Source of the DNA: Betaproteobacteria bacterium HGW-Betaproteobacteria-3 | GTDB lineage: Bacteria > Pseudomonadota > Gammaproteobacteria > Burkholderiales > Burkholderiaceae_C | Assembly (NCBI GenBank): GCA_002842205.1 | Contig: PHCI01000024.1 | Span: forward strand, 50,704-114,703 | DNA length: 64,000 bases | Direction of reading: 5' to 3' | Shown here: piece after piece, positions 8,904 through 17,144 of the stretch | How positions within the stretch are numbered: position 1 is the first letter of the stretch | How the letters are laid out: each line of letters begins with the position of its first letter | Translations under genes and position numbers: made by a program | The notes under the pieces: generated by a model | Told to the model about the DNA's origin: nothing | Databases searched by the model: none | What the model saw: the letters and a program-made list of their open reading frames with translations, nothing else

Positions 8904-9209
8904 ATGTGGCTGCTTGTGGCGCGTGAACCTCGGGCCAATGCGTCGTATTGGACCGGTCGTCGATGGTTTTCGGCCCTCGACGCAGTGGCCTGGCCAATGG
9001 TCTGGGTGCTCCTTGTAAGCCAGTTTGATGTGCCTGTCGGGATCGTAGGTCCCATGGTCGTAGCGATTGCGCTCCTGTTCTCGGCAGAACGAATTCATCG
9101 CGCGGTGTGGGTCAATCACCGCTACTGGTTCACCACTTGGCGCTGGGGCCGAATCGTCATCGCACTGATGGTGATTGGGCTGGTCTTGAAGTTCACGGTT
9201 TCAGCTTGA
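8904..9209 (+). CDS. Small membrane protein of unknown function
   Basis: The ATG at 8904 is preceded by AAAGGAGGCGGT, a near-perfect Shine-Dalgarno, giving 101 aa. Two hydrophobic segments, about residues 30-57 and 81-97, flank a basic, Trp/Tyr-rich stretch (Tyr-Trp-Phe-Thr-Thr-Trp-Arg-Trp-Gly-Arg). That suggests a two-span inner-membrane protein with a positively charged loop. No family recognised. The longer frame from 8559 is rejected as the start because of the strong ribosome-binding site here. Confidence 0.55.
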   Translation: MWLLVAREPRANASYWTGRRWFSALDAVAWPMVWVLLVSQFDVPVGIVGPMVVAIALLFSAERIHRAVWVNHRYWFTTWRWGRIVIALMVIGLVLKFTVSA

Positions 9210-9252
9210 GCCATGACTTGGCCACCACAACATGGCGAATGATCTGAAAGCT

Positions 9253-10215
9253 TCAGGTTGCCCGTGAATGCACATAGTGCAAATGCGGTGGTCGATCATC
9301 CAGAAGCTTAAGCAGGCTATCCGTGTCCCGCTCCTCGGGGTTGAGCCATTGGTCCAGGTTCTCGGGGCGCAACGCGATCACACACCGATCATGGCCAGCG
9401 GCTGCGACTTCGGGCGGTGGATCGTCTGTGATGAGCGCAAACGAGAGCAAGTCGGGCTCGCCTGGTGCCGTCCAGTGCGACCACAAGCACGCCAACAGCA
9501 ACTCCTGGGGTGGTTCGGTCGTGAACTCCACCACCACCATCCGCGGCTCCTCTCCGGGCCTGAGATCACGTCCTTCGGCATGGTGGAGCAGCACGTTTTC
9601 GTAAAAGGCGTTTGCAACCAGCACCCCGTGGGTGTGCCCGAACTGCTCCCTCCAAAACCCGTCGAGGTTGTCTCTGCGCGCGTTGTAGGTGCCCGGGAAA
9701 CGGGTGTCATACGAAGCGGGTTTGCCGGCCGGACGGCACTGATAGCGCATGGGTAGGACCTGCCGATGCCCATCGATGGAGACCATGACCAGGGCGTAGC
9801 TCCCCGGAAAAATCCGCGAGTCGCCGGGCAACAGTTCCGGGTTGTCCAACTGATCCAACCGCCTCTGGATTGCAGCGATCTTTGAGCTGGCGATGCGCTT
9901 GCTGTCCGTGGCTGTTTTCGTGGTCTTCACGGTTAGCGCTGCTTCCGCGGCGGCCAGGCGAACCCGCTGCTTTTCCAGGTCATCCCGCAACTGTTGCCGC
10001 TGCTGGTTTCGGTGCTGTTCGATGAGGGCTCGAATGCGCTCGCCATCTGGTCCTGTGGAGTCTTCAAAGGAGGCCTCCATGGCGCGAGGAATGATCACCC
10101 GTTCGCCACCCGCACGCCGGAAAAACAGGTCAAAGAATTCCTTGATGGAGATGTCTGCGCCCCATTCGCGCACGTACCTCCTGTAGTCCGCCCAGACCTG
10201 AGCCGAGTAGCACAT
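9253..10215 (-). CDS. SOS response-associated (SRAP/HMCES/YedK-type) protein with coiled-coil insertion
   Basis: The ATG at 10215 follows GGAGGTGGTC. The next codon is Cys2, the residue that, after Met removal, forms a thiazolidine crosslink to abasic sites in single-stranded DNA in the YedK/HMCES family. Asn178 (Tyr-Asn-Ala-Arg), Glu206 (Phe-Tyr-Glu-Asn) and His275 (Gly-His-Asp-Arg) match the other conserved active-site positions. The protein is 320 aa, against ~220 for YedK. The extra ~75 residues (about 57-125) are Gln/Arg/Lys/Ala-rich heptad-like sequence, a probable coiled coil. It is divergent from umuDC and probably part of the same damage-response module. Confidence 0.88.
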   Translation of the reverse strand: MCYSAQVWADYRRYVREWGADISIKEFFDLFFRRAGGERVIIPRAMEASFEDSTGPDGERIRALIEQHRNQQRQQLRDDLEKQRVRLAAAEAALTVKTTKTATDSKRIASSKIAAIQRRLDQLDNPELLPGDSRIFPGSYALVMVSIDGHRQVLPMRYQCRPAGKPASYDTRFPGTYNARRDNLDGFWREQFGHTHGVLVANAFYENVLLHHAEGRDLRPGEEPRMVVVEFTTEPPQELLLACLWSHWTAPGEPDLLSFALITDDPPPEVAAAGHDRCVIALRPENLDQWLNPEERDTDSLLKLLDDRPPHLHYVHSRAT

Positions 10216-10330
10216 GACCACCTCCGCGGTTGTGGAATCGCCACCAGTTTGCCTCAGGGACCGCGTGGCACACATACCCCTTGCCGTGACTTGACGCTCG
10301 AAGATTCTTCGCAGAAATCGGTCCTGAGAA

Positions 10331-10336
10331 TATACT
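10331..10336 (+). promoter_or_regulatory. Possible -10 box of umuDC promoter (TATACT)
   Basis: TATACT lies directly upstream of and touching the LexA box. The -35 is weak (TTCGCA-like near 10308). If this is the promoter, transcription would start near 10343, very close to the umuD ATG. Confidence 0.45.
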
Positions 10337-10350
10337 GGATAAATGTACAG
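10335..10350 (+). promoter_or_regulatory. LexA-binding site (SOS box) upstream of/overlapping umuD start
   Basis: CTGGATAAATGTACAG fits the CTG-N10-CAG consensus of proteobacterial LexA boxes, with an A/T-rich centre. It lies between the divergent SRAP and umuD genes and includes the ATG at 10343. It should repress umuDC, and possibly the SRAP gene, until DNA damage. Confidence 0.8.
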
Positions 10351-10819
10351 TTTCACCGATTTTGCAGATGCGCAGAGAAGAGGGCGATCTTCCGCTGGGG
10401 AGCTACCCATTCCTCTGGGCCAGTTTCCTATCTCGGTGTTGGAACTGGAGACCCCTGTACATGCCGGGTTTCCATCGCCAGCCGAGGATTTCCAGGCCCA
10501 ACGCATCGACATCCTCGAACGCCTGGTCACCCATCCCCAGGCCACGTACAGCATGGTTATCCGGGGGCACTCCATGGAGGGCGTGGGGATCTTTGATGGC
10601 GATGTCGTCCTGGTGGACCGGGCGGTCAAGCCGGCTCACGGACAGATCGTGGTCGCTGTGGTGGACAACGAGTTCACCTGCAAGCAGCTCTGGATGCGCG
10701 GTGGTCGGCTCAAGCTGATGGCGGCCAATCCCACCTTTGCCGACATCGTCCCCACCGAGGGGCAGACGGTAGAGGTGTGGGGCGTCGTGATTGCATCGAT
10801 CAAGCAGTTCAAGTGCTGA
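10343..10819 (+). CDS. umuD: UmuD-like SOS mutagenesis peptidase (S24/LexA family)
   Basis: This 158-aa protein has the UmuD layout: a short N-terminal arm, an Ala41-Gly42 bond at the place of the UmuD Cys24-Gly25 self-cleavage site (followed by Phe-Pro-Ser-Pro-Ala as in E. coli), the Ser77 nucleophile in Gly-His-Ser-Met-Glu-Gly, and Lys114 in Phe-Thr-Cys-Lys-Gln as general base. RecA-stimulated self-cleavage yields UmuD', a subunit of DNA polymerase V. The arm is ~17 residues longer than in E. coli UmuD. The ATG lies inside the LexA box and has no Shine-Dalgarno, so the mRNA may be leaderless or nearly so. Confidence 0.9.
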   Translation: MYSFTDFADAQRRGRSSAGELPIPLGQFPISVLELETPVHAGFPSPAEDFQAQRIDILERLVTHPQATYSMVIRGHSMEGVGIFDGDVVLVDRAVKPAHGQIVVAVVDNEFTCKQLWMRGGRLKLMAANPTFADIVPTEGQTVEVWGVVIASIKQFKC

Positions 10820-10846
10820 GCGGTTGCGCTTGAGTTGGGACCCCTT

Positions 10847-12157
10847 ATGGCCGCATCACTTTATGCCCTCGTGGACGGCAATAACTTCTATGTGTCGTGC
10901 GAACGCGTATTCAGACCGAGCCTGAACGGTCAACCCGTCATCGTGTTGTCCAACAACGATGGCTGTGCTATTGCGCGCTCCAACGAAGCCAAGGCCCTGG
11001 GCATTGCCATGGGCGCTCCGTGGTTCAAGATCAAACAGCTGCAGGAGACCCACGGGTTGGTCGCACTGTCCGCGAATTTCTGCCTGTACGGGGATCTCAG
11101 TGACCGGATGATGAGCTTGGTCGCGGGCTTGGGCCATCGTCAGGAGATCTATTCCATCGACGAGTCCTTCATCGACATGAGCGGCATTCGGGGGGATCTG
11201 ATCAAGCGTTGCCGAACGATCCGCGAGCGTGTGCTGCGGTGGGTGGGTATCCCTTGCTGCATCGGACTGGGACCCACCAAAACCCTGGCCAAGCTGGCGA
11301 ATCACATTGCCAAGACCGCCGAACGCAAACCGGGCAGTTACCCCGCCGAGATGGCCCAGGTCTGCAACCTGGCCAGCCTGGACCGTGGCGCCTTGGAATC
11401 GGTGCTGGCCAACACAGCGGTGGATGAGGTCTGGGGGGTGGGGAAGCGGATTTCATTCCAGCTCAAGCAGGCCGGGGTTGAATCCGTTCTGCAGTTGTCG
11501 CGGATGGACCTGGCCACCGTGCGCACCCGGTGGTCGGTGGTGCTGGAGCGCACAGTCCGAGAGTTGCAGGGACAGCCATGCGTAGACCTGGAGGACGTGG
11601 CCCCTGACAAACAGGAGATCGCTTGCACGCGCTCATTCGGTCGGCCGGTGACCGAGCTTGCCGATCTGAAAGAAGCCGTCAGTGAGTTCGCCAGTAGGGC
11701 AGGGGAGAAGCTGCGTCGCCAGCACGGATTGGCCAACCTGGTTCACGCGTTCGTGAGAACCAGTCCGTTCCGACCAGACCCCCAGTACAGCGGGTCCATC
11801 GTTGTGCCTCTACGACGAGCGACGGCCGATTCGACCCGGATTGCGGAAGCCGCGCTGGCTGGTTTGGCTCAGATTTTTAGGCCCGGTTTTCTGTACGCCA
11901 AGGCAGGTGTGATGCTGCTCGAACTGCAGCCGGACTCGGTACAACAGGATGAACTGGACCTGGAACCAGAGCAGGACAAGGACCTGGGTGGGTTGATGGG
12001 GACACTTGATCAGATCAACCGGCGCTACGGTCGGGGTACCGTGTTGCTCGCCAGCACCGGGCTTGCAGGTGATCGCCGGCATTGGGCCATGAAGCAGGAA
12101 CGACGTACCCCGCAGTACACAACCCGATGGGAGGACATGCCTGTGATTCGTGCGTGA
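10847..12157 (+). CDS. umuC: UmuC, DNA polymerase V catalytic subunit (Y-family)
   Basis: This 436-aa Y-family translesion polymerase starts at the ATG at 10847; a TTG 12 bases upstream is less likely. The palm-domain acidic motifs are present: Asp-Gly-Asn-Asn-Phe-Tyr-Val-Ser-Cys-Glu near the N-terminus and Tyr-Ser-Ile-Asp-Glu-Ser-Phe-Ile-Asp around residue 105. HhH and little-finger regions follow, and the C-terminal 'DUF4113'-like end (Arg-Arg-Tyr-Gly-Arg-Gly-Thr, then Thr-Arg-Trp-Glu-Asp-Met) is typical of UmuC. It lies 27 bases after umuD in one SOS operon. Length is normal and it appears intact. Confidence 0.95.
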   Translation: MAASLYALVDGNNFYVSCERVFRPSLNGQPVIVLSNNDGCAIARSNEAKALGIAMGAPWFKIKQLQETHGLVALSANFCLYGDLSDRMMSLVAGLGHRQEIYSIDESFIDMSGIRGDLIKRCRTIRERVLRWVGIPCCIGLGPTKTLAKLANHIAKTAERKPGSYPAEMAQVCNLASLDRGALESVLANTAVDEVWGVGKRISFQLKQAGVESVLQLSRMDLATVRTRWSVVLERTVRELQGQPCVDLEDVAPDKQEIACTRSFGRPVTELADLKEAVSEFASRAGEKLRRQHGLANLVHAFVRTSPFRPDPQYSGSIVVPLRRATADSTRIAEAALAGLAQIFRPGFLYAKAGVMLLELQPDSVQQDELDLEPEQDKDLGGLMGTLDQINRRYGRGTVLLASTGLAGDRRHWAMKQERRTPQYTTRWEDMPVIRA

Positions 12158-12941
12158 CAGGCCCTAGAAGGAGTTCACGCGGGGCAGGAGATTTCACACG
12201 CAGGCCTATGCGATTTGTATGCCCGCAGTTCGATCGGCTGAGGTGGAGCTGCGGCCACGATCTGACACTCATTTTCGTGGTCCCAGCGACGGTTGAAGGC
12301 TGACAGAGGCCGGCCGGTTTTGCAGCCCAATGACAGCTTTCGTCGGAACCAGCCTTTCGTCATTCTGCGAGGCGACCGACCGCTGCACACCTTCAAAAGC
12401 AGTCCTTCATCGTGGGGTTCAGCGCGGCGGTCAGGCGTCTGATGAGTTGCGCTCGGTGAAAGAAGTTAGCGCGCGTCAATGGCTGATACCGCCGGTTTCC
12501 GCGCTGGTGGTAGCTTGTGATTCAAGTGTCCTCGACACGAGGCGCGCTGAAAAGCCAGACGCACAGTCGATCTGTTAGTGTTGATTTCCACGTAAATGTG
12601 ACCCAGTGGCTCAGTTTTCGGTCGGCGCCAACAGTTACAGTCCACTAGGATGCGTGCTCTACGGCCACCGGCCGATGGCAACAGTGTGGGGTGCTCGTGA
12701 GGCCGCGGGTCCAACTGATACACGGGTTCGAGACACCAAGCACAAACCGACCTCTTTGCCGGACGCCACACCCGCTATTACACCGCCGTTTCATTCGGCG
12801 CGGAAGGCGCCCAGCGCCATGGAAAACTGATACGGGTGAGTGTTGTGAAAGAAGCGATGACTGGGAGACCAATGGCCTAGGTGGGAAAGTACGAAGCCAT
12901 TTCCTCATTGCCCACCGAGGAATCGGCCAATCCGGTGCATC
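12158..12941. other. Non-coding accessory stretch with a solo IS21 end
   Basis: About 780 bp between umuC and the tetR-type gene. Several short frames exist on both strands, but none has a ribosome-binding site and a recognisable product. The only identified content is the 29-bp IS21 end at 12605-12633, so it is probably decayed mobile DNA. Confidence 0.5.
12605..12633 (+). repeat. Solo copy of the IS21 right-end repeat
   Basis: Twenty-nine bases are identical to 6776-6804, the right end of the complete IS21 element, including the terminal CA. Similarity stops abruptly on both sides and there is no istA/istB here, so this is a scar or an isolated transposase-binding end. Confidence 0.85.
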
Positions 12942-13676
12942 TCAAGCGGACCCTGGCCTATCAGAAGATTTCGTCCTCGCCCCCGTCCCCGTCTTTCCGG
13001 ACGCAACCGGTCGAATGCCATGGGCCAGCAGCCCGATGAAAATGTCGGCAACCTCATCGCCACGCAGGCGACCTTCTGCGTGGAACCACTGGGAAATCCC
13101 GCCGACGGCTCCCATGAACCAGAACACCGCCAGCTTGGCATCGCACGGCGCGATGGACCCGTCTCGAACGCCATCCTCGAACACCTGACGCAACTCCAGA
13201 TCGAACTTGCGGCGCCTCGCGGTGATCTTCTTCTGATCCGCCGCCGTCATCGCCGAGAAATCGTGGAGGATGGCGGGGGCCCCCATTTCGTCGGTCAGCA
13301 GTGAGATGTAATTCTTGATGAAGGTCGCGATGCGTTCATACCCCGTTGTTTCCGAGGCAATGGCATCTTTCAGGACCTGGTCTCCGAGCCTCATCGACAG
13401 CTCGTGGCACTCGTAGATCAGTTCCTGCTTGTTCTTGAAGTAATAGTAGAGCGCAGGCTTCGTGACGTTGAGCGCGGCGGCAATTTCGTCCAGGGACACG
13501 TTCTTGTACCCGTGACGGCCGAACGTGCGAGACGCCTCCGCAATGACCGCCTGCTTCTTGAGCTGGTATTGCTCGTCCGCGCCGCCGACCGCGTTGTTCC
13601 ACTTCACTCCCTTGGCCAGGCGTTTGGCCGGACCACGGGGTCGCGGCTTCGGCTTGGCGTCGATTTGCGTGCTCAT
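12942..13676 (-). CDS. TetR/AcrR-family transcriptional regulator
   Basis: This 244-aa protein has a ~38-residue basic N-terminal extension, then the TetR DNA-binding domain (about residues 40-88; helix-turn-helix in Ser-Leu-Asp-Glu-Ile-Ala-Ala-Ala-Leu-Asn-Val-Thr-Lys-Pro-Ala-Leu-Tyr-Tyr-Tyr-Phe). A helical ligand-binding domain follows. It ends the long catabolic operon, just after the acyl-CoA dehydrogenase. By analogy with acyl-CoA-responsive TetR regulators it is the likely repressor acting at the palindromes at 24045-24062 and 25186-25203, with a CoA-thioester intermediate as inducer. This link is inferred from context. Confidence 0.85.
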   Translation of the reverse strand: MSTQIDAKPKPRPRGPAKRLAKGVKWNNAVGGADEQYQLKKQAVIAEASRTFGRHGYKNVSLDEIAAALNVTKPALYYYFKNKQELIYECHELSMRLGDQVLKDAIASETTGYERIATFIKNYISLLTDEMGAPAILHDFSAMTAADQKKITARRRKFDLELRQVFEDGVRDGSIAPCDAKLAVFWFMGAVGGISQWFHAEGRLRGDEVADIFIGLLAHGIRPVASGKTGTGARTKSSDRPGSA

Positions 13677-13769
13677 TCTTGCAGTGTCCTGTGCGCGTTT
13701 GCCCGGAGAAAGGCTGAGTTTCGATGATATCGGAAAGGCAAATCACAGAGCCAGGCGTCCGAGCGTGCG

Positions 13770-14921
13770 TCAACCCGCCAGTATCTGCCGGGCGATGATC
13801 AGCCGTTGAATGTGGCTGGTGCCCTCGTAGATCTTCGTCACCCGCACGTCGCGGTAGTAGCGCTCGACAGGGAAATCGTTCACGTATCCATAGCCCCCGT
13901 GCACCTGAAGCGCAGCGGAACAGACCTTCTCCGCCATTTCACTGGCGAACAACTTGGCCATCGCAGCCTCTTTGATGGACGGAAGCTTCGCATCTGTCAA
14001 ACGCGCCGCGTACAACATGAACTGGCGCGCCACGTCAACCTGCATGGCCATATCCGCTAGGTCAAAGCTGATGGCCTGCAATTCGGCGATCGGTTTTCCG
14101 TAGGCCTCACGCTCCTTCGCGTACCGGATCGCGGCTTCCAGGGCAGCGCGGGCAATGCCAATGGACAGCGCTGCGATCGCGATACGGCCGTCGGACAGCA
14201 ACGAGAGCGCTTTGCCATAGCCGCGCCCTTCCTCGCCGATCATGTTCTTCGCCGGCACACGCAGATTGTCCAGCTGAATCTGGGCGGTGTGCGCCGTGTG
14301 CTGGCCCAGCTTGTTTTCGACTCGAAGGCATTGATAACCCGGGTCCTTCGGGTCCGCGATGAACAAGCTGAAGCGGTCGCGAGCGCCCGGCGCTCCCGTG
14401 GCGGCTACCACCAGGGCAAAGCCGGCCTCGCTGCCGTTGGATATCCATTGTTTGCTGCCATTGAGCACATAGCTGTCGCCATCGCGTTTGGCCGTGGTGC
14501 GGATGGCCGCAGTGTCGGACCCGGCATGCGGCTCCGACAACAGGAAGGCTCCAATGCGTTTGGCGCTGGCCAACTCAGGCAGATAGAACTGCATCTGCTC
14601 CTCGGTGCCAAACGATCGGAGCACGTGCGCGGACGAATTGTGCACATGCATCATGGTGGCAAAGCCACCGTCCGCCGCGGCGAATTCCTCGATCGCCAGA
14701 CAGTACTCCACGAACGACAGTCCGGATCCACCGTAGGCCTGTGGCGCCAGCATCCCCATGAAGCCGACCTCGGCCACAGCGCGGATTTCATCGTAGGGCC
14801 AGGCGCTGCTGCGGTCACGTTCCGCCGCGGTGCGGGCCACAACTTCGCTGGCCACGCGCCGGGCCGACTCCCGGATCATCACTTCCTGTTCGCTCAAAAA
14901 TGCATTGGAAACGCTCGTCAT
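13770..14921 (-). CDS. Acyl-CoA dehydrogenase
   Basis: This 383-aa FAD enzyme has the usual length and three-domain layout. FAD/substrate-binding signatures are visible: Phe-Leu-Leu-Ser-Glu-Pro-His-Ala-Gly-Ser-Asp and Lys-Gln-Trp-Ile-Ser-Asn. The catalytic glutamate sits in Ile-Tyr-Glu-Gly-Thr-Ser-His-Ile-Gln near the C-terminus, and Gln-Val-His-Gly-Gly-Tyr-Gly precedes it. It would form the alpha,beta-double bond of the acyl-CoA made by the synthetase of this operon. The chain-length class (short or branched) is suggested by the Glu position, but the substrate is unknown. Confidence 0.92.
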   Translation of the reverse strand: MTSVSNAFLSEQEVMIRESARRVASEVVARTAAERDRSSAWPYDEIRAVAEVGFMGMLAPQAYGGSGLSFVEYCLAIEEFAAADGGFATMMHVHNSSAHVLRSFGTEEQMQFYLPELASAKRIGAFLLSEPHAGSDTAAIRTTAKRDGDSYVLNGSKQWISNGSEAGFALVVAATGAPGARDRFSLFIADPKDPGYQCLRVENKLGQHTAHTAQIQLDNLRVPAKNMIGEEGRGYGKALSLLSDGRIAIAALSIGIARAALEAAIRYAKEREAYGKPIAELQAISFDLADMAMQVDVARQFMLYAARLTDAKLPSIKEAAMAKLFASEMAEKVCSAALQVHGGYGYVNDFPVERYYRDVRVTKIYEGTSHIQRLIIARQILAG

Positions 14922-14964
14922 CGCTCATCCTTGAATGTTGTCGATCCTGCGGGGCACGTGCCCA

Positions 14965-15801
14965 TCAGCCTAGCCACCGCTTTCGGCGGCGGTAATGTTT
15001 CATGTCCCTGAAGCTCTTGCGCTCACCGTCCACCGTCAGACCCAGATAGAACTCGCGCACGTCCTCGTTGCTCTTGAGGCTGACCGATGGGCCTTCGAGC
15101 ACGACCCGGCCGCTTTCCATCACATATCCGTAGTCGGCCAACTCCAGCGCGACGCGCGTGTTCTGCTCGACGATCAGCAGTGTCAGGCCACTGGCCTTGA
15201 GGTCAGACAACAAGCCATAGACCTCTTCCACCATAAGCGGCGCCAAGCCGAGCGAGGGTTCATCGATCATGACCAGCTTCGGTCTGGCCATGAGGGCACG
15301 CCCGATCACCAGCAACTGCTGCTCACCCCCGGACAGATAGCCCGCGGTACGGTTGCGCAATGCGGCGAGCCGCTTGATACGGCCATACACCTCGTCAAGC
15401 AGTTCCTTGGCATCGCGCCCATTGCCCATGTGCCCGCCGACCACCAGGTTTTGTTCCACCGTCATGTGGCGCAGAACCTTGCGACCTTCCATGACGTGTA
15501 CCAGCCCCCTCTGGACCTGGGCGGCCGGATTTCCCCCCGCGATGTCGACACCATCAAAGGTGATGGCGCCTGCCGTCACGCGACCGTCTTCGGTCTTGAT
15601 CAGGTTCGAAATGGCCTTCAGCGTGGTGCTCTTTCCAGCACCGTTCGCGCCCAGCAAGGTCACGCACTGCCCAGCAGGCACTTTGGCTGAAATGCCTTTT
15701 ACAGCGAGAATGACATCGCTGTACAACACCTCAACGTTGTTCAGTTCAAGCACAAGTGTCTCCGGTTGGGTTGGCGTGGATCCCGAACGAACCGTATCCA
15801 C
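14965..15801 (-). CDS. Branched-chain-type ABC transporter ATPase, LivF-like
   Basis: This 278-aa ATPase has Walker A Gly-Ala-Asn-Gly-Ala-Gly-Lys-Ser-Thr, signature Leu-Ser-Gly-Gly-Glu-Gln-Gln and Walker B Leu-Val-Met-Ile-Asp-Glu-Pro-Ser-Leu-Gly-Leu-Ala-Pro, the LivF form. It has a ~15-residue N-terminal extension and an unusual basic C-terminal tail (His-Tyr-Arg-Arg-Arg-Lys-Arg). Together with the LivG-like ATPase, two permeases and a binding protein it makes a complete HAAT-family importer. The pairing with CoA-ligase and beta-oxidation genes points to uptake of an organic acid, not an amino acid. Confidence 0.92.
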   Translation of the reverse strand: MDTVRSGSTPTQPETLVLELNNVEVLYSDVILAVKGISAKVPAGQCVTLLGANGAGKSTTLKAISNLIKTEDGRVTAGAITFDGVDIAGGNPAAQVQRGLVHVMEGRKVLRHMTVEQNLVVGGHMGNGRDAKELLDEVYGRIKRLAALRNRTAGYLSGGEQQLLVIGRALMARPKLVMIDEPSLGLAPLMVEEVYGLLSDLKASGLTLLIVEQNTRVALELADYGYVMESGRVVLEGPSVSLKSNEDVREFYLGLTVDGERKSFRDMKHYRRRKRWLG

Positions 15802-15813
15802 GCCAGGTTGCAG

Positions 15814-17064
15814 TTACCACTTGCTCAGCACAGGCACGGGGACGCTCTGCTCAAGGAGCTTGTAATGGCCCTTTTCAACAGTACCGATGTTGACTGCCAT
15901 GCCTTCGGTGGGGAACGGCGCGTCCTTGCTATATTGGATGTTGGGCAGCACACCGAAGCTGCGTTCGCTCGGCATCGGCGTCGACAGCAGCGCCGCCCGG
16001 ACGTCTTCCCCCTTGACGTCCTTGACACCCTTGATCTTGACCGCCTGCTCGAAGGCTCTGGCCACGATAAGGCCTTGGCTCATGCCCATGATGCAGGCTG
16101 AGGTGTAGCTGACCTGTGCCTTGTACTTGGTGCGCAGCTTCTCGAAGAATGCCCGCGCCGTGGTCGGATCTTCCGTGGGCATGGCCATCCCGTAGACCTC
16201 GTAGTTGCCTTCCATCTGCTCTAGACCGCCCAAGGCCTTGCCCGATGAAATCAACCCGTTGTGGGCCGACATGACGATCGGGATGTTGGTCTTTCCAAGG
16301 CTTTGCAGGGCTCGACGAGTCGCCACGACGGAGGCCGTGTTGTTGAAGACTTGAAGCACGGTCGCGCCCTTGCGAATCAACCGGTTCACTTGCTGGGTCA
16401 GGTCGGTGGGTTGGGCTTCGGTGTAGACCGTCTCCACGACCTCCAGGATCTTGGGGTTGTCTTTCGCGAACTTCTCGATGCCCTTGTGGATATCCACATA
16501 AGCCGGGGACACTTCGGAAGAGATCACACCGACCTTGATGGGTGCGCTGTAGCCCGATTTCTTCTGCAACCAGGTGTAGAAAGCCGCCGCCTCGTGCGGA
16601 TAGGTGGCCCGGGCGTTGAACACCCAGCTGTCGCTCTTCCACGCGAAGCCATAACCGGCGGTCGCAAGGATCTGAGGCACCTTGTCATTGGGTAATCGCT
16701 GCTGCAGGGCCGCCGCATCCGAGCCGCCGATACCCAGAATGGCCACGGGGTCCAGTTCTGACTTGATGCCCGGCCACAGACTGGCCACCTGCGCCACGTC
16801 GTAGCGCGTGTCGTATTCCTTGACGCGAAGTGCCACGCCTTGCGCCTTGCCCACCTCATCGCTCCACCAGTCGAGAACACCTTTGCGGCAACCCGTCATG
16901 TCCTTCATGACGTCGGCATACGGACCGGTAAAGTCCGCCAAGCCAGCGATGTTGTAGGTGGTCTGTGCTTGGGCAGCGCCCGCCAGACCGAACACACCGG
17001 CGGCCAAAGCACCGCATCGCGCCACACGGGCGAAGGCCGACAGACATTCTTTGTTTGTATTCAC
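15814..17064 (-). CDS. ABC transporter substrate-binding protein (branched-chain amino-acid/HAAT type)
   Basis: A GTG start at 17064 preceded by AGGAGACTT gives 416 aa. An N-terminal signal peptide is clear (basic residues, then Ala-Leu-Ala-Ala-Gly-Val-Phe-Gly-Leu-Ala-Gly-Ala, cleavage after Ala-Gln-Ala-Gln). The mature part is a type-I periplasmic binding protein (Peripla_BP_6 type): Phe-Thr-Gly-Pro-Tyr-Ala and a central Gly-Gly-Ser-Asp-Ala-Ala-Ala-Leu-Gln segment. It captures the imported acid in the periplasm. Its distance to livM (80 bp) is larger than the other gaps in the operon, perhaps reflecting extra expression. The upstream in-frame extension to 17193 is rejected. Confidence 0.9.
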   Translation of the reverse strand: MNTNKECLSAFARVARCGALAAGVFGLAGAAQAQTTYNIAGLADFTGPYADVMKDMTGCRKGVLDWWSDEVGKAQGVALRVKEYDTRYDVAQVASLWPGIKSELDPVAILGIGGSDAAALQQRLPNDKVPQILATAGYGFAWKSDSWVFNARATYPHEAAAFYTWLQKKSGYSAPIKVGVISSEVSPAYVDIHKGIEKFAKDNPKILEVVETVYTEAQPTDLTQQVNRLIRKGATVLQVFNNTASVVATRRALQSLGKTNIPIVMSAHNGLISSGKALGGLEQMEGNYEVYGMAMPTEDPTTARAFFEKLRTKYKAQVSYTSACIMGMSQGLIVARAFEQAVKIKGVKDVKGEDVRAALLSTPMPSERSFGVLPNIQYSKDAPFPTEGMAVNIGTVEKGHYKLLEQSVPVPVLSKW

Positions 17065-17144
17065 ACAAGTCTCCTGGTTTTGATCACGCTGTCCAACACG
17101 AATCAACCGTCCTCCAGCGCAGCGGACGGTCGCGAATTTCGGTA

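Noticed and set aside
12175..12908. Several short open frames between umuC and the tetR-type gene
   Set aside because: No ribosome-binding sites, no recognisable domains and mutual overlap on both strands.
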